The translations under genes were made by a program, and so were the position numbers. The notes under the pieces are model-generated. The model had not been told where the DNA came from and ran no database searches. It saw only the letters and a program-made list of their open reading frames with translations. From Mycolicibacterium litorale (GTDB lineage: Bacteria > Actinomycetota > Actinomycetes > Mycobacteriales > Mycobacteriaceae), in NCBI GenBank assembly GCA_002007745.1, contig CP019882.1:3286001-3350000 (forward strand): a stretch of 64,000 bases of DNA, in the 5' to 3' direction. Shown one piece after another: positions 28,640 to 39,915 of this stretch (position 1 is its first letter; each line of letters starts with the position of its first letter).

Positions 28640-29377
28640 GTGTGGACAACCGTGCTCTTGCTTGGGTTGGCGGTGAGTATCGAGCCCGCGCGAGTTGGAT
28701 CGGTCGCGCTGTTGCTGACCAAGAAACGTCCGGCACGGCACTTGCTCGTCTTCCTGTGCACTGGTCTGGGCATCAGCCTCAGCGTCGGGCTGGCGGTCCT
28801 GTTCGTGTTCCACCACAGCTTCCTGGGCGACAGCTTCTTGAGCCATCCCGACTTCAACCCGGCGCTCATCCAGATCGGCATCGGCGTGTTCGCCCTGCTG
28901 CTGGCCGCCCCACTGGCCTCCAACCTGTCCCTGCCGCAATTCGCTCGGCGGCCCAGTGTCGAGACCTCACCCGTCGACGCCGCAGCACTGGTGCTGGCCG
29001 ATCCCCCGGCGCCGGGCAGGATGAAGCGGCTCTTGACCCGGATTCGCGGCTTCGTCCAGGGCGACTCCTCATGGTTCTCCGGATTCGTCGGTGTCGCGCT
29101 GGCGATGCCGAGCGTCGACTACATGGCGTTGCTGGTGCTGATCATCGCCTCCAAGACGTCGCCGTTAGCGCAGGCGTCGGCGCTGATGACCTTCCTGCTC
29201 ATCACCAGCGCGGTGGTGATCCTGCCGCTGCTGAGCTTCCTGGTCGCCCCCGGCAAGACACGCGCCTGGGTGCAACGGTTCAACGAGTGGATCCGGACCC
29301 GCACCCGTCGGCACGCAGCCGCCTTCGTGGCAGTGGTGGGCACCGTGCTGATCGGCGTCGGCCTGATCAGCTTGTGA
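28640..29377 (+). CDS. gap: Gap-like membrane protein for surface glycolipid delivery
   Basis: A 245-residue integral membrane protein with six hydrophobic segments and a charged loop in the middle (MKRLLTRIRGFVQGDSSWFSGFVGVALAMPSVDYMALLVLI; key part ALAMPSVDYMALL). The start VWTTVLLLGLAVSIEPARVGSVALLL matches the opening of Gap, the protein needed to bring glycopeptidolipid to the mycobacterial surface, so GTG 28640 is preferred over the TTG at 28586 that adds 18 polar residues. It follows the glycosyltransferase by 50 bases and converges on the acyltransferase operon with only 3 bases between stops. The role in lipid export is inferred from the family and context. Confidence 0.83.
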   Translation: MWTTVLLLGLAVSIEPARVGSVALLLTKKRPARHLLVFLCTGLGISLSVGLAVLFVFHHSFLGDSFLSHPDFNPALIQIGIGVFALLLAAPLASNLSLPQFARRPSVETSPVDAAALVLADPPAPGRMKRLLTRIRGFVQGDSSWFSGFVGVALAMPSVDYMALLVLIIASKTSPLAQASALMTFLLITSAVVILPLLSFLVAPGKTRAWVQRFNEWIRTRTRRHAAAFVAVVGTVLIGVGLISL

Positions 29378-29380
29378 GGC

Positions 29381-30739
29381 TCAGTCGATCACACCGGTGA
29401 GGCCGAACTCGGCCAGCGTCTGGGCCGCCAAGTCCCGCAGCCGGTGCTTGGTGTTCTCCGCGCCCACCTCGTAGGCCTCGATCGAGATCACCACCTTGCC
29501 GTTGAGCCGTGCGGACACCACGACCAGTTGCCCGTGTGACCGCTGCATCTCCTGCAGGGTGACGTTCTGGTCCAACGCGCGGACGAACACGTACTCGGCG
29601 TTCGTGCCGTCGACCTGGGCCAGCTGCGGTGGAAGGTCGCCCAGGTTGGAGCAGGACACCGGCAGATCTTCGGAGTAGGCGAACAGCAATTCGGCCACTC
29701 CCTTGACCGCGGCCTTCGGCAGCCACGGCATCAGCGGCAGCAGTTCCAGCGTGGGGTCGGGTTGATCCTTGGCCGCCTGCCGCGCTTCCCTGACCACCGT
29801 GCGGGCCTCGCCCAGATCGATGGTCACCTTCTCCGGGTCGACGGTGGCGTTGGCGAACGACATGGCCAGGGCGCGGTCGTCCTCCAGGCTCTCCCGGAGG
29901 TTGATGGCGATCACCAGCGTCACGGCGCCATCCGAGCGGCGACGTCGGCCCAGCCGCTCGGCGAGTTTCGCGGTGACCCCTACCAGGAGCGAATAGCTAT
30001 TTCCGCCAAGGCTTTTCGCGCGCGCATCCCATTCATCGATGTCGACGAAGACCGCGACCGAGGGCACCACGACCAGCTCCTGGCCCGGTCCGGTCTGGCC
30101 GCCGGCCCGCGACTTCCTCGATTTCGCGAGCTCACGTCGCTTCCCGTAGACCAGCTTGGCACCCTTGACCAGCGCCCTGCCCGTTTCCGGCAGATCGCGG
30201 ATCACCTGCCGGGCGTCGGCGGCCAACGCCTGGCGGCGCGTGCGCGCGTTGGGCCGGTCGTATCCCGCGTCTCGGACGTTACCCGTGACGGCCTCGAAGA
30301 TCGCCAGCCCGGCCCCGATCCCATCCCCGATCACGTGCGAACCCACCATGCTGATCGCGGTGGCACCGTCGGAAAGTGGCTGGACGACCAGATACCAGGT
30401 GGGCCCGTGCTCGGGATCGATCGGCAGGCTCGCCAGCTCGTCGGCCCACTCCATGAGTTCGTCGCGAGGCCGGACCGAGTCGTTGATCTGGATCTCCGAG
30501 GGAGCCCGCCCCGGTTTCACCCAGCGGGGCCGGCCGAACGGCAGCGGCGACCGCTCGATGTGCCTGCCCCCATGCGATTGCGCGAAGTTGCGGTGGAACC
30601 GCCGCAGTCCGTCGAAGTCGACGGGGTGCTCATAGACCCACACGCACTGCATGAGTTGGCCACGCCCGGTGGCTCGCATCAGCTCGAACGCCGTCTGGTC
30701 CAGGAACTCGAGCCGGTGCTCCTGCGCTTCAGTGCTCAC
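29381..30739 (-). CDS. Condensation-fold acyltransferase, second of a tandem pair
   Basis: A 452-residue protein of the condensation/wax-ester-synthase superfamily. The catalytic HxxxDG motif is HVIGDG near residue 137, in MVGSHVIGDGIGAGLAIFEAV. The C-terminal lobe has VSCSNLGDLPPQLAQVDGT, the bridging segment typical of WS/DGAT-like enzymes, and ends in TLAEFGLTGVID. Such proteins esterify acyl groups to alcohol or sugar acceptors. It is clearly a paralogue of the next gene upstream (shared RSPLPFGR, SLGGNS, DLPVSCSN and LAEF-LTGVI blocks). ATG 30739 follows the upstream gene's stop by 9 bases. Last gene of the leftward operon, converging on gap. Acceptor and acyl donor are unknown. Confidence 0.82.
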   Translation of the reverse strand: MSTEAQEHRLEFLDQTAFELMRATGRGQLMQCVWVYEHPVDFDGLRRFHRNFAQSHGGRHIERSPLPFGRPRWVKPGRAPSEIQINDSVRPRDELMEWADELASLPIDPEHGPTWYLVVQPLSDGATAISMVGSHVIGDGIGAGLAIFEAVTGNVRDAGYDRPNARTRRQALAADARQVIRDLPETGRALVKGAKLVYGKRRELAKSRKSRAGGQTGPGQELVVVPSVAVFVDIDEWDARAKSLGGNSYSLLVGVTAKLAERLGRRRRSDGAVTLVIAINLRESLEDDRALAMSFANATVDPEKVTIDLGEARTVVREARQAAKDQPDPTLELLPLMPWLPKAAVKGVAELLFAYSEDLPVSCSNLGDLPPQLAQVDGTNAEYVFVRALDQNVTLQEMQRSHGQLVVVSARLNGKVVISIEAYEVGAENTKHRLRDLAAQTLAEFGLTGVID

Positions 30740-30748
30740 TGTTCACCC

Positions 30749-32146
30749 TTACTCGATCACACCGGTCAGGTCGAACTCGGCCAAGGTCTTGGCGATCATC
30801 TCGCGAAGGTGGGTCGAAGAATTGTCGGCCCCCGGTTGATAGCTCATCGTCGGGACGATGATTTTGCCACCCAACCGGGCCGACGCCACGGTCATCAGGC
30901 CGTGCCGCCGCTCCAGGACATCACGGGTGAGGTTGCGGTCCACGCCCCGGAAGTAGAGCCGCTCGGCCACAGTGCCGTCCAGGCTGAGCAGCACGTCGGG
31001 GACGTCACCCATGTTCGAGCAGGACACCGGAAGGTCGGCGGAGAACGAGAAGGCCATATCGGCGATGCGGGCCATCGCCCGGCGCGGCAGGAACGGGATC
31101 AGCGGCAGCAGCTCGACCATCTCGTCGGGAGTCTGGCGAGCGGTGACGATGCCTTGTTTGATCGCCGCACGCGCACCGGAAAGATCCGTGGCGACCGGGC
31201 CGGGGTCGAAGGTGACATGGGCGATGGTGACGACGTTACCGCCGGTGTGGCCCGGATCGTCGCGCTCGCTGACCGGAATCATCAACGTCACCGCACCGTC
31301 TTGGGAGCGGGTCCGGCCGAGGTTCTCAGCAAGCTTGCCGGCGTACCCTGCAACCAACGAAAAACTATTTCCGCCAAGGCTTTCCGCGCGATGATCCCAC
31401 TGCTCGATGTCAACGATGGCCGCCGCGGAGGCTGTTGTGACGATCTCGCGGCCGCCCGAGGGCACCGGCGCCGTCACCGCGCCGGGCGCCACCAGCTCAT
31501 CTTTTCGGCGCGCCGCCACACGTGCGGCCTTGACCAGCGTGCGCCCGATATCCGGCAGATCCGAGGCCAGTTGGCGCAGGTCCTGGCCTACCGCGTGCCG
31601 GCGGCTGCGCGAGCGCGCCGGCGGATAACCGATATCGCGTCCGTCGCCGTTGATGGCGGCGATCACCGACGCGACGGCGCCACCACCATCGGACACGGTG
31701 TGGGAGATGACGACGCTCACCGCACTCGTCCCGTCGGTGAAGGACTGGACGCCCATTCGCCAGCCGGGCCCCCGCTCCGGGTCCAGCGGCAGTTCCACTT
31801 GCTCGTCGGCCCAGTCGTAGAGCTCGCCACGGGGTCGTGGGTGCTCGGCGATGTCGAGCGGGGCCTGGGGGCCGTTGACCGAAACCCAGCGATGGCGGCC
31901 GAAGGGCAGCGGCGAACGCTCGATCAACCGGCCGACCAGGCCGTGGCCGAAGGACCGGTAGAAGCGCTGCACACCGTCCAGGTCGACCGGATGGTCGTAA
32001 CCCCAGATGATCTGGATGACCGCTTCCTGGCCTGCTCCGCGCAGCGCCAGCAGCAGCGCCTGATCGGTGTAGGGCACCACATTGTCCGGACCCGAAGAAG
32101 CGGCCCGACGCCAGGGGCGCGCGAGCCGGTGGCGATCTTCGCCCAC
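30749..32146 (-). CDS. Condensation-fold acyltransferase, first of a tandem pair
   Basis: A 465-residue relative of the preceding entry. The catalytic motif is HTVSDG in VVISHTVSDGGGAVASVIAAI near residue 150; the bridging segment is DLPVSCSNMGDVPDVLLSLDGT, and the end is TLAEFDLTGVIE. The N-terminus is longer and more polar than in the paralogue. GTG 32146 is chosen because it lies 5 bases after the papA stop; an earlier start at 32227 would overlap papA by 76 bases and add residues without family character. The order pks, papA, this gene, paralogue with gaps of 24, 5 and 9 bases indicates one operon. Function as an acyl- or lipid-transferase is inferred from the fold and context. Confidence 0.82.
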   Translation of the reverse strand: MGEDRHRLARPWRRAASSGPDNVVPYTDQALLLALRGAGQEAVIQIIWGYDHPVDLDGVQRFYRSFGHGLVGRLIERSPLPFGRHRWVSVNGPQAPLDIAEHPRPRGELYDWADEQVELPLDPERGPGWRMGVQSFTDGTSAVSVVISHTVSDGGGAVASVIAAINGDGRDIGYPPARSRSRRHAVGQDLRQLASDLPDIGRTLVKAARVAARRKDELVAPGAVTAPVPSGGREIVTTASAAAIVDIEQWDHRAESLGGNSFSLVAGYAGKLAENLGRTRSQDGAVTLMIPVSERDDPGHTGGNVVTIAHVTFDPGPVATDLSGARAAIKQGIVTARQTPDEMVELLPLIPFLPRRAMARIADMAFSFSADLPVSCSNMGDVPDVLLSLDGTVAERLYFRGVDRNLTRDVLERRHGLMTVASARLGGKIIVPTMSYQPGADNSSTHLREMIAKTLAEFDLTGVIE

Positions 32147-32151
32147 CGGTG

Positions 32152-33600
32152 TCAGACCGTCGCTTTGGGCAGTCGCGCTGAGGACACCAATTCGGACCGG
32201 CCTTCGGCCACTCGCAGATATATGCACTTCATCTGTTCGACGAACTCGGCGACCGATTCGCGGGCGATCGGGTTATCCGGGTAGGCGACCGTGATGAACG
32301 TGCCGTTGGCGCGTCGATTCACCCACATCCCAACCTGATTGGCGGCACCGAGATCGGTGTAGATGTGGCCGTTGAGCGCATACCACTGGCTCATGATGAC
32401 CGGGTTCAGCGGCGGCAATCCCACGTCGAGGTAGGACAGCATGGGCACACCGGGTCCCGGCGGCCTGATCCCGGGTACCGACTCCGCCAGCTCATAGACA
32501 CGTTCGATCGGCACGTTGGCGGTCGGCATCCCCGAATCGAACGACTCCTGGGCGGCGCGAGCCACCTCGGCGAACGACCGGGCGGCGACGGGGACCGAGA
32601 GCGGCACAACCCCGGTGAACCAGCCGGTGGTCATGAACTCCGCCGGCGTGCTGCGGGTGGTCGTCGGGGTGATGACGTAGTAGTTGTCGTCGCCGGTCAA
32701 CTGCCGGTGCGCGATCGCCGCACAGGCGAACACGCCACCGATGAACCGGACACCGGCCGATGTGCACGCCGACTCGAACCGGTCGGTGTCGTGCTCGTCC
32801 ATCAGCTCCAGGGTGAGCAGGTCGCCAGTGCAGTGCACCGACGGATCACCCAGCGGCAACGGGAAAGTCGGCATGGTGCCGCCGTTGCTCTCCAGGAACT
32901 CCAGCCAGCCGCGGACATCCGGAGATTGCAGCGTCAGCTGCGAGGTGTAGTCGTGCTGGCGCACGCAGTAGTCGTTGTAGCTACCCGCGTCGGGCAACCG
33001 CATCGGTGCGCCACCGCCGGCCAGCGCCTCGTAGTTCATGTGCATCTCCACGAACAACGCCACCATGAACATGGCGTCGGCATGCAGATGGTCGACGCTG
33101 ACGTAGAACGTGAAGTGGTCGGCACGCTGAATCACGCCGAACCGGAAGCAATCCCACTCCAACGGGCTGGGCGTGTCCAGGACGTGCTTGCGCCATTGCG
33201 CGGAGTTCATCTCCCCGTGCTTGGTGGCCACGAACTGGATGTCGTTGGGATTGCTGATGGTGTGCCGGACGATCTGGTCGGCACCGTTGTCATCAGCGGA
33301 GAACTCGAACCAGCTGTGATACGTGTCGTGCCGGCGCAGATAGGAGTTGATGACATAGGTCATCGCCCGAATGTCGCAGCGGCCCGGCATGTTCCACGCC
33401 GGGATCAGCAGCCGCGCCATTTCGAGCCCGTTGGCCGAATGGTTGCGATAGCTGCGGATGTGCTGCCCCTGCTGATAGCTGGCAGGCACCTCGCTGACCG
33501 GCGCGTCCTGAACTTTCTTCAAACACGCCGGTGACGGACTCCAGGACACGACAGATCCTGGTGCGTCGACCCAGTCATGGATCGCGGTAAGCGAAACCAC
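32152..33600 (-). CDS. Polyketide-associated acyltransferase (PapA3/PapA4 type)
   Basis: A 482-residue Pap protein that moves the acyl chain made by the neighbouring PKS onto a sugar, in known cases trehalose. The catalytic HxxxD motif is HLHAD in YVSVDHLHADAMFMVALFVEMH near residue 160. Pap-typical stretches include MVSLTAIHDWVDAPGSVVSW at the start and TTTRSTPAEFMTTGWFTGVVPLSVPV, the solvent-channel region, at about 320-345. The size and blocks match PapA1/PapA3/PapA4 of acyltrehalose and lipooligosaccharide loci; which one cannot be settled here. It follows the PKS gene by 24 bases. The GTG at 33600 gives the family start MVSLTAI. Confidence 0.92.
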   Translation of the reverse strand: MVSLTAIHDWVDAPGSVVSWSPSPACLKKVQDAPVSEVPASYQQGQHIRSYRNHSANGLEMARLLIPAWNMPGRCDIRAMTYVINSYLRRHDTYHSWFEFSADDNGADQIVRHTISNPNDIQFVATKHGEMNSAQWRKHVLDTPSPLEWDCFRFGVIQRADHFTFYVSVDHLHADAMFMVALFVEMHMNYEALAGGGAPMRLPDAGSYNDYCVRQHDYTSQLTLQSPDVRGWLEFLESNGGTMPTFPLPLGDPSVHCTGDLLTLELMDEHDTDRFESACTSAGVRFIGGVFACAAIAHRQLTGDDNYYVITPTTTRSTPAEFMTTGWFTGVVPLSVPVAARSFAEVARAAQESFDSGMPTANVPIERVYELAESVPGIRPPGPGVPMLSYLDVGLPPLNPVIMSQWYALNGHIYTDLGAANQVGMWVNRRANGTFITVAYPDNPIARESVAEFVEQMKCIYLRVAEGRSELVSSARLPKATV

Positions 33601-33624
33601 CTTCAGATTCCCCTATTCAGCCAG

Positions 33625-36600
33625 TCAACGGGATGCAGCTGACGTGATGACACCGGCCAAGGTTTCACACAGACTCTCGGCAAGCGACCGCACCGTCGTG
33701 ATGTCCATCGATCGCACGCGTATTCCCGTTTCAGTCTCGATACGGGTTCGCAGCTCGAGGTTGCCCAACGAGTCCAGACCATACTCGGAAATCGGACGGT
33801 CCGGATCGATGGAACGGCGCAGGATCAGGCTGAGCTGCTCGGACACCAGGCGCCGCACCCGGGTGGGCCACTCGTCGCGCGGCAGCTCGTGCAGCTCGGT
33901 ACGGAAGCTGCTGGTGTCGGCGGGCCGGTCGCCGCTCGCCTTGAACGCGTCGGCGAACGGGCTGCGCGAGGCCAGGTCGGTCAGCCACGGCGTGCCAATG
34001 ATCGGCGCGTAGCCGCTATAAGCACGGTCGTGGCGCAGCAGCGCCTCAAAGGCGTGGGCGCCCTCTTCCGGACTGATCATCGCGGTGTCGCCGGAGGCCG
34101 CCAGATGCTTGCCCGCACCGATCTGGTCCCATGCCGCCCACGCGATCGCCGTGGCCGGCAGGCCCTGCGCCCGACGCCAGTGGGTGAACCCGTCCAGCCA
34201 GCTGTTGGCCGCGGCGTAGGCACCCTGTCCGGGCGAACCCATCAGGGCCGCCGCCGACGAGAAGGAGCAGAACCAGTCCAGCGGCTGCGCCGTGGTGGCC
34301 CGGTGCAGATGCCAGGCGCCGTAAACCTTCGGAGCCCAGTCACGATCGATCAGCTCATCACTGATGTTGGTCAGGATGGCGTCCTCGACCACGGCGGCCG
34401 CGTGCAGCACGCCGCGCACCGGCAGGCCCGTGGCCGTGGCGGTGGCCACCAGGCGGTCGACGGTCTCCGACAGTGCGATGTCGCCGCTGACCACCTCGAC
34501 CTCGGTGCCACCGGCCCGCATCCGGACGATCTCCTCCAGTGCCTCGGGCTTGGGCTCCGAACGCGAGTTGAGCACGATCCGGCCGCAACCGGCGGCAGCC
34601 ATCTTCGCGGCCAGGAACAAGCCCAGGCCGCCGAGGCCGCCGGTAACGATGTAGGACCCGTCCCGGCGGAAGACCTTGGCCTGCTCGGGCGGGACCACGA
34701 CACTGCTGTGACCGACCTTGGGGACCGAGAGCAGCAGCTTGCCGGTGTGCTCGGCAGCGCCCATCACACGGATGGCGGTTGCCGCGTCGGCCAGCGGGTA
34801 GTGGGTGGTCTCCGGTTGGGGCAGAACACCTTCGGCGGTCAACCGGTAGACGGTGTCGAGCAGTTCGCGGATCTGCTCGGGATGGGTGCTGGCCATCAGG
34901 GCCAGGTCCACCCCGTAGAAGGACAGGTTGCGCCGGAACGGGAACAGGCCCATCCGGGTGTCACCGTAGATGTCCTTCTTGCCGATCTCGACGAAGCGCC
35001 CACCGAAGGCCAGCAGCTCCACGCCGGCCCGCTGGGAGGCACCGGTCAACGAGTTCAGCACGATGTCGACGCCGTAGCCGTCCGTGTCACGACGAATCTG
35101 CTCACCGAACGCCGCGGTGCGCGAGTCGTAGACGCGCGCGATTCCCATCTCGCGCAACAAGTCTCGGCGCTCTTCAGTACCGGCCGTCGCGTAGATCTCA
35201 GCTCCGGCCGCCCGGGCGATGGCGATCGCGGCCTGGCCCACTCCACCGGTGGCGGAGTGGATCAGCACCTTGTCGCCGGCCTTGATGTGGGCGAGGTCGT
35301 GCAGGCCGTACCAGGCCGTGGCCGACGCGGTGGTCACCGCGGCCGCCTGGTCGTCCCGCAGGCCTGCGGGCAGGGTCACCGCCACATCGGCGTCGCAGGT
35401 GACGAACGAACCCCAGCAGCCGTTGGTCGACATGCCGCCGACGTGATCGCCGACCCGGTGCGAGGTGACCTGCGGGCCCACCGCGGTCACCACACCGGCG
35501 AAGTCGAGACCGAGCTGGGGCGCGAGCCCCTCGAAGCTCGGGTAGCGACCGAACGCCAGCAGGACGTCGGCGAAGTTGAGGCTCGACGCCGTGACAGCGA
35601 CCTCGATCTGTCCCGGGCCCGGCGGGATGCGGTCGAAAGCGGCCAGCTCGAGCGACTCGATGTCACCCGGCGTGCGGATCTGCAGGCGCATGCCGTCGCG
35701 GGCATGGTCGACCACAGTCGTGTAGCGCTCGTCGGGCCGCAGCGGACTCGGGTAGAGGTGCGCGGTGAACCACTCCCCGTCGCGGAAGGCCGTCTCATCC
35801 TCCTCGTTGCCGGTGAGCAGTTGCTGGGCGACCAGCTTGGCGTCGGTGCTGTCATCGACGTCGATCTGGCTCGGGCGTAGCTGCGGGTACTCGGCGCCGA
35901 TGACCCGCAGCAGACCCCGCAGGCCGGCCTGCTCCAGGTTGGGCCGGTCGTCGGCGAGCACGGTCTGCGCGTTGCGGGTGACGACGTACAGCCGCGGCGC
36001 CTCGCCCTCGGTGTCGGCGAGCTCGCGGGCGATGCGCACCAGGTGGCGCACGTGCTCACCGCCGCGGTGCGGCAGCTGCTCTTCGGGGCAACCGGTGCGG
36101 CCCGCCGTGACGACGACGACGTTGTCGAACGCCCCCGCCGAGAAGTACGCGCTGAGCCGTTCGGCGGTTTCGGCGTGGTCGGCGTGCTGCGGCCAGGACA
36201 TGGTGGTCACGTCGGCGTCGTTGAGCTTGAGCGCGTCGGTGAGGGCCGACGTCAACAGGTCGACCCCGTCCGAGGTGCTCACCAGCAGCCACGTCGCCGA
36301 GTTGGCATGGGTGACCTCGGCGAGCTGGTGCTGACGCCACTCGACGGCCAGCAGTCGTTCGTTGAGCACCCGATCGCCCTCGTGGGCCTCGGACATGCCG
36401 CTGCCCATGGTCAGACCCTGCACCGAGAACAGCACGGCGCCGTAATCGTCGAGCAGCTCGATGTCGGCCTCGACCGAGGATCCGTCCAGCGAGACGACTC
36501 GGGTCAGGCAGTAGCGGGCGTTGCGGGTCGGACCGTGCACCCGCAGCCGTCGCACACCGAGCGGCAACAGCAGCCCCCCGGTGCCCGAGGCCTGGACACC

Positions 36601-39600
36601 CGGATGCGCCGCCACCGACTGGAAGCACGCGTCCAGTAGGGCCGGATGCACGCCGTAGGCGTTCTGCTGGCTGCGGATCACGGTCGGCAGGCCGATCTCG
36701 GCCAGAACGGTGTCGGAGGCGTCCTCGGCGGCGTTCACGGCCACCAGCGCGGTGAACGCCGGGCCGAACTGCACACCGCGCCCGTCGAACCACTGCCGCA
36801 CGGTCTGGCCGTCGGCACGGTTGGGGTGGGACTCCAGGAGCGCGTCCATGTCGTAGGAGGCCGGGGCCTCCTCCGTTTCGGTCGCGGACAGCACGGCGCT
36901 GGCACGACGTTCCCGCTCGCCGTCCTGATCGGTCTCGACGACGAACTCCAGCACGTCCGGCGCGGTCGCCGCGGCAACCGCGCTGACGGGTGTCTCGTCC
37001 TTGAGCAGCAGCATCGCGTCGAAGGTGACGTCACGGACCTCGGCGGCATCACCGAAGACGGTGCGCGCGGCGGCCAGGGCCATCTCGCAGTAGGCGGCAC
37101 CCGGCAGAGCCGCGACGTTGTTGATCTGGTGGTCGACCAGCCACGGGTGCGCGGTCGTTCCGACCTCGGCCGCCCAGGCGTGCCGCTCCGGCTCCTCGAG
37201 CAGCCGGACGTGCGAGCCCAACAGCGGGTGGGTCGCCACCAGGTGGGTGCCGCGCGTCTGCTGCTCGACACCGTCCGGAATCAGCACCAGCTTGCGGTGG
37301 GTCCAGGTCGGCAACGGCGCATCCACCAGTTGCCCCTGCGGGAACAGCACCCCGAAGTCAACCGCCGCGCCGGCGGCGTAGAGGTCACCGAGGAATTCAC
37401 CAAGCCCGTGCGGGACCTCCTGGCCGCGCCGCATGCCGGCGATGGCGGCCACGGAGATGTCCAGGGTGGCCGCGGTCTGGTCGATCGGACGGATCAGCAG
37501 CGGGTGCGGGGACAACTCGGCGAACACCCGGAACCCGTCTTCCAGCGCGGTCTGCACGGCGGCCGAGAAGCGCACCGTGTGGCGCAGGTTGTCCACCCAG
37601 TAGTCGGCGTCGCAGTACGGCTGCTCGCGCGGATCGAAGGAGGTCGCCGAGTAGTACGGCACCTCGGGGGCCATCGGGCTCAGGTCCGACAGCAGCTCGG
37701 CGAGTTCGTCGAGGATCGGATCGACCTGCGGCGAGTGCGAGGCGACGTCGACGTTGACCTCACGGGCCATGATCTCGCGCTGCTCCCAGGCCGCGACGAT
37801 CCGGCGGACCGTTTCGGTCTCGCCACCGATCACAGTCGACTTGGGTGAGGCCACCACGGCGACCACAACGTCCTCGATACCCTGCTGCTCGAGTTCCTCG
37901 CGGACCTGCTGGGCGGGCAGTTCGACCGAGGCCATCGCGCCGCCACCGGCCAGCCGAAGGCATAGCAGCGAGCGGCGGCAGATCACCTTTACGCCGTCCT
38001 CGAGGGACAGGGCGCCGGAGACCACCGCCGCAGCGACCTCGCCCAGCGAATGACCGATCACCGCTCCCGGCACAACTCCGTAGGCCCTCATCGTCGCGGC
38101 CATCGCCACCTGCATGGCGAAGATCGTCGGCTGGACCCGGTGGATCCCTTCCACCGTCTCGGCGGCCGTCATGGCCTCGGTGACCGAGAAGCCGGACTCG
38201 GCTGCGATCAGCGGCTCGATCTCGGCGATCTTGGCCGCGAACACCGGCTCGGTCGCCAGCAGCTCGGTTCCCATGGCAGCCCACTGCGAGCCCTGACCTG
38301 AGAAGATCCACACCGGCCCGCGATCGTCATGCCCCACGGCGGGCTGGTACGGGTCGTCGCCGCCCGCGATCTGCCGCAACCGCTCGACCAGTTCGGCACG
38401 GTCCGACGCGATGACGCTGGTCCGCACCGGGCGGTGCCCGCGCCGGCGGGTCAGGGTGTAGGCGAGGTCCGGCAGGCTCAGCTCGTCACCGACGGTCCCG
38501 ACCCAGTCGGCCAATCGCGCCGCGGTGCGGCGCAGCTCCTCGACCGAGGTCGAGGACACCGGGAAGACCAGAAGCCGGCCGGTGTCCTCCCCCGATGTCG
38601 CGGTCGCCGCCGCGACCGGCTCGGGCGCCTGCTCGAGAACGGCGTGCACGTTGGTGCCCGACATGCCGTACGACGACACCGCCGCGCGCCGCGGGGCGGC
38701 ATCCTGTGCGACCGGCCACGGAGTGGTTTCCTGCGGTACGAACAGTCCGGTCTTGATCTTGGCCACCTTCTCGGGCAGCCGGTTGAAGTGCAGGTTCTTC
38801 GGGATGACTCCGTGCTGGACGGCCAGCACGGCCTTCATCAGACCGAGAACGCCCGCCGCGGATTCGGCGTGGCCGAAGTTGCTCTTGACCGAGGTGAGCG
38901 CACACGGAGCCGCTGAGCCGTAGACCCGCGAGATGCTGTTGAACTCGATGGTGTCGCCGACCGGGGTCCCGGTGCCGTGTCCCTCGACCATGCCGACGGT
39001 CTCCGGCTCCACCCCGGCAACCGCCAGTGCGGCATTGAAAACCTTGACCTGCGCGTCCTCGGACGGCGTCAGGATGTTGCCGGTGCGACCGTCCTGGTTG
39101 GATGCGGTGCCCCGAATAACGGCCATGATGCGGTCGCCGTCGCGCTGGGCGTCGTCCAGACGCTTGAGCACCACGATCCCGCAGCCTTCGGCGCGCACGA
39201 AACCGTCGGCGGCCACGTCGAACGAATGGCAGCGGCCGGTCGGCGACAGCATGCCCTGACCGGAAGCCGAGGCGTACAGACGCTGGTCCAGCATCAACAT
39301 CACGCCGCCGGCCAGCGCCATGTCGGTTTCGCCCTCGTGCAGGCTGCGGCAGGCCTGATGCACCGCCACCATGCTCGACGAGCAGGCGGTGTCGGTGGTC
39401 AGGGCCGGGCCGTGCAGACCCAGCGCATGCGAGATGCGGCCTGACGCCATGCTGAACGGGTTGCCGGTGAACGCGTACGCTTGGTCGAAGGCACCCGCGT
39501 CGCTGGTGACCATGGCGTAATCGTCGTGCGACATGCCGATGAAGACGCCCGTGGACGTGCCCGCCAGTGCAGACGGCTTGAAGCCGGCCTGTTCTGTGGC

Positions 39601-39915
39601 CTCCCAGCAGGTCTCCAGCAGCACGCGGTGCTGCGGGTCCATCGCGATGGCCTCGCGCTCATTGATACCGAAAAAGTCAGGGTCGAAGCCTGTCGCGTCG
39701 TCGACGAAAGCACCCCACTTCGACACCGAACGACCGGGCACACCGGGCTCCGGGTCGTAGAGGTCGGCAGCGTCCCAACGGTCGGCGGGGATCTCGGTGA
39801 CCAGGTCAGCCCCCTCGAGCAACGCCTCCCACAGCTTGTGGGGCGAGTCGATACCACCGGGCAGCCGGCAAGCCATGCCGACAACGGCGATGGGGGTGAC
39901 AGATGTCTCACGCAC
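33625..39915 (-). CDS. pks5: Mycocerosic-acid-synthase-like polyketide synthase (Pks5 type)
   Basis: A 2096-residue iterative type I PKS that elongates a fatty acyl starter with methylmalonyl-CoA to give methyl-branched acids. Domains: KS about 7-430 (active Cys in TDTACSSSM near 175, His in EGHGTG and NFGHAES); AT about 545-850 (GHSLGE near 621; VASHS rather than HAFH, which fits methylmalonyl choice); DH about 910-1200 (HPWLVDHQ near 925); ER about 1415-1740 ([11 protein letters not shown]); KR about 1755-1960 ([12 protein letters not shown]); ACP near 2010-2090 ([10 protein letters not shown], Ser about 2047). No thioesterase, as in MAS. The gene heads an operon with papA and two acyltransferases. 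The name rests on architecture and its place near ileS, as with pks5 in M. tuberculosis. GTG start. Confidence 0.93.
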   Translation of the reverse strand: MRETSVTPIAVVGMACRLPGGIDSPHKLWEALLEGADLVTEIPADRWDAADLYDPEPGVPGRSVSKWGAFVDDATGFDPDFFGINEREAIAMDPQHRVLLETCWEATEQAGFKPSALAGTSTGVFIGMSHDDYAMVTSDAGAFDQAYAFTGNPFSMASGRISHALGLHGPALTTDTACSSSMVAVHQACRSLHEGETDMALAGGVMLMLDQRLYASASGQGMLSPTGRCHSFDVAADGFVRAEGCGIVVLKRLDDAQRDGDRIMAVIRGTASNQDGRTGNILTPSEDAQVKVFNAALAVAGVEPETVGMVEGHGTGTPVGDTIEFNSISRVYGSAAPCALTSVKSNFGHAESAAGVLGLMKAVLAVQHGVIPKNLHFNRLPEKVAKIKTGLFVPQETTPWPVAQDAAPRRAAVSSYGMSGTNVHAVLEQAPEPVAAATATSGEDTGRLLVFPVSSTSVEELRRTAARLADWVGTVGDELSLPDLAYTLTRRRGHRPVRTSVIASDRAELVERLRQIAGGDDPYQPAVGHDDRGPVWIFSGQGSQWAAMGTELLATEPVFAAKIAEIEPLIAAESGFSVTEAMTAAETVEGIHRVQPTIFAMQVAMAATMRAYGVVPGAVIGHSLGEVAAAVVSGALSLEDGVKVICRRSLLCLRLAGGGAMASVELPAQQVREELEQQGIEDVVVAVVASPKSTVIGGETETVRRIVAAWEQREIMAREVNVDVASHSPQVDPILDELAELLSDLSPMAPEVPYYSATSFDPREQPYCDADYWVDNLRHTVRFSAAVQTALEDGFRVFAELSPHPLLIRPIDQTAATLDISVAAIAGMRRGQEVPHGLGEFLGDLYAAGAAVDFGVLFPQGQLVDAPLPTWTHRKLVLIPDGVEQQTRGTHLVATHPLLGSHVRLLEEPERHAWAAEVGTTAHPWLVDHQINNVAALPGAAYCEMALAAARTVFGDAAEVRDVTFDAMLLLKDETPVSAVAAATAPDVLEFVVETDQDGERERRASAVLSATETEEAPASYDMDALLESHPNRADGQTVRQWFDGRGVQFGPAFTALVAVNAAEDASDTVLAEIGLPTVIRSQQNAYGVHPALLDACFQSVAAHPGVQASGTGGLLLPLGVRRLRVHGPTRNARYCLTRVVSLDGSSVEADIELLDDYGAVLFSVQGLTMGSGMSEAHEGDRVLNERLLAVEWRQHQLAEVTHANSATWLLVSTSDGVDLLTSALTDALKLNDADVTTMSWPQHADHAETAERLSAYFSAGAFDNVVVVTAGRTGCPEEQLPHRGGEHVRHLVRIARELADTEGEAPRLYVVTRNAQTVLADDRPNLEQAGLRGLLRVIGAEYPQLRPSQIDVDDSTDAKLVAQQLLTGNEEDETAFRDGEWFTAHLYPSPLRPDERYTTVVDHARDGMRLQIRTPGDIESLELAAFDRIPPGPGQIEVAVTASSLNFADVLLAFGRYPSFEGLAPQLGLDFAGVVTAVGPQVTSHRVGDHVGGMSTNGCWGSFVTCDADVAVTLPAGLRDDQAAAVTTASATAWYGLHDLAHIKAGDKVLIHSATGGVGQAAIAIARAAGAEIYATAGTEERRDLLREMGIARVYDSRTAAFGEQIRRDTDGYGVDIVLNSLTGASQRAGVELLAFGGRFVEIGKKDIYGDTRMGLFPFRRNLSFYGVDLALMASTHPEQIRELLDTVYRLTAEGVLPQPETTHYPLADAATAIRVMGAAEHTGKLLLSVPKVGHSSVVVPPEQAKVFRRDGSYIVTGGLGGLGLFLAAKMAAAGCGRIVLNSRSEPKPEALEEIVRMRAGGTEVEVVSGDIALSETVDRLVATATATGLPVRGVLHAAAVVEDAILTNISDELIDRDWAPKVYGAWHLHRATTAQPLDWFCSFSSAAALMGSPGQGAYAAANSWLDGFTHWRRAQGLPATAIAWAAWDQIGAGKHLAASGDTAMISPEEGAHAFEALLRHDRAYSGYAPIIGTPWLTDLASRSPFADAFKASGDRPADTSSFRTELHELPRDEWPTRVRRLVSEQLSLILRRSIDPDRPISEYGLDSLGNLELRTRIETETGIRVRSMDITTVRSLAESLCETLAGVITSAASR

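Noticed and set aside
33889..35880. A 663-codon open frame on the plus strand inside the PKS gene
   Set aside because: It is fully antisense to a well-supported PKS, has no family character, and is the expected by-product of GC-rich third positions. Similar antisense frames over ileS, dnaE1, mutB, ripA and the acyltransferases were dropped for the same reason.
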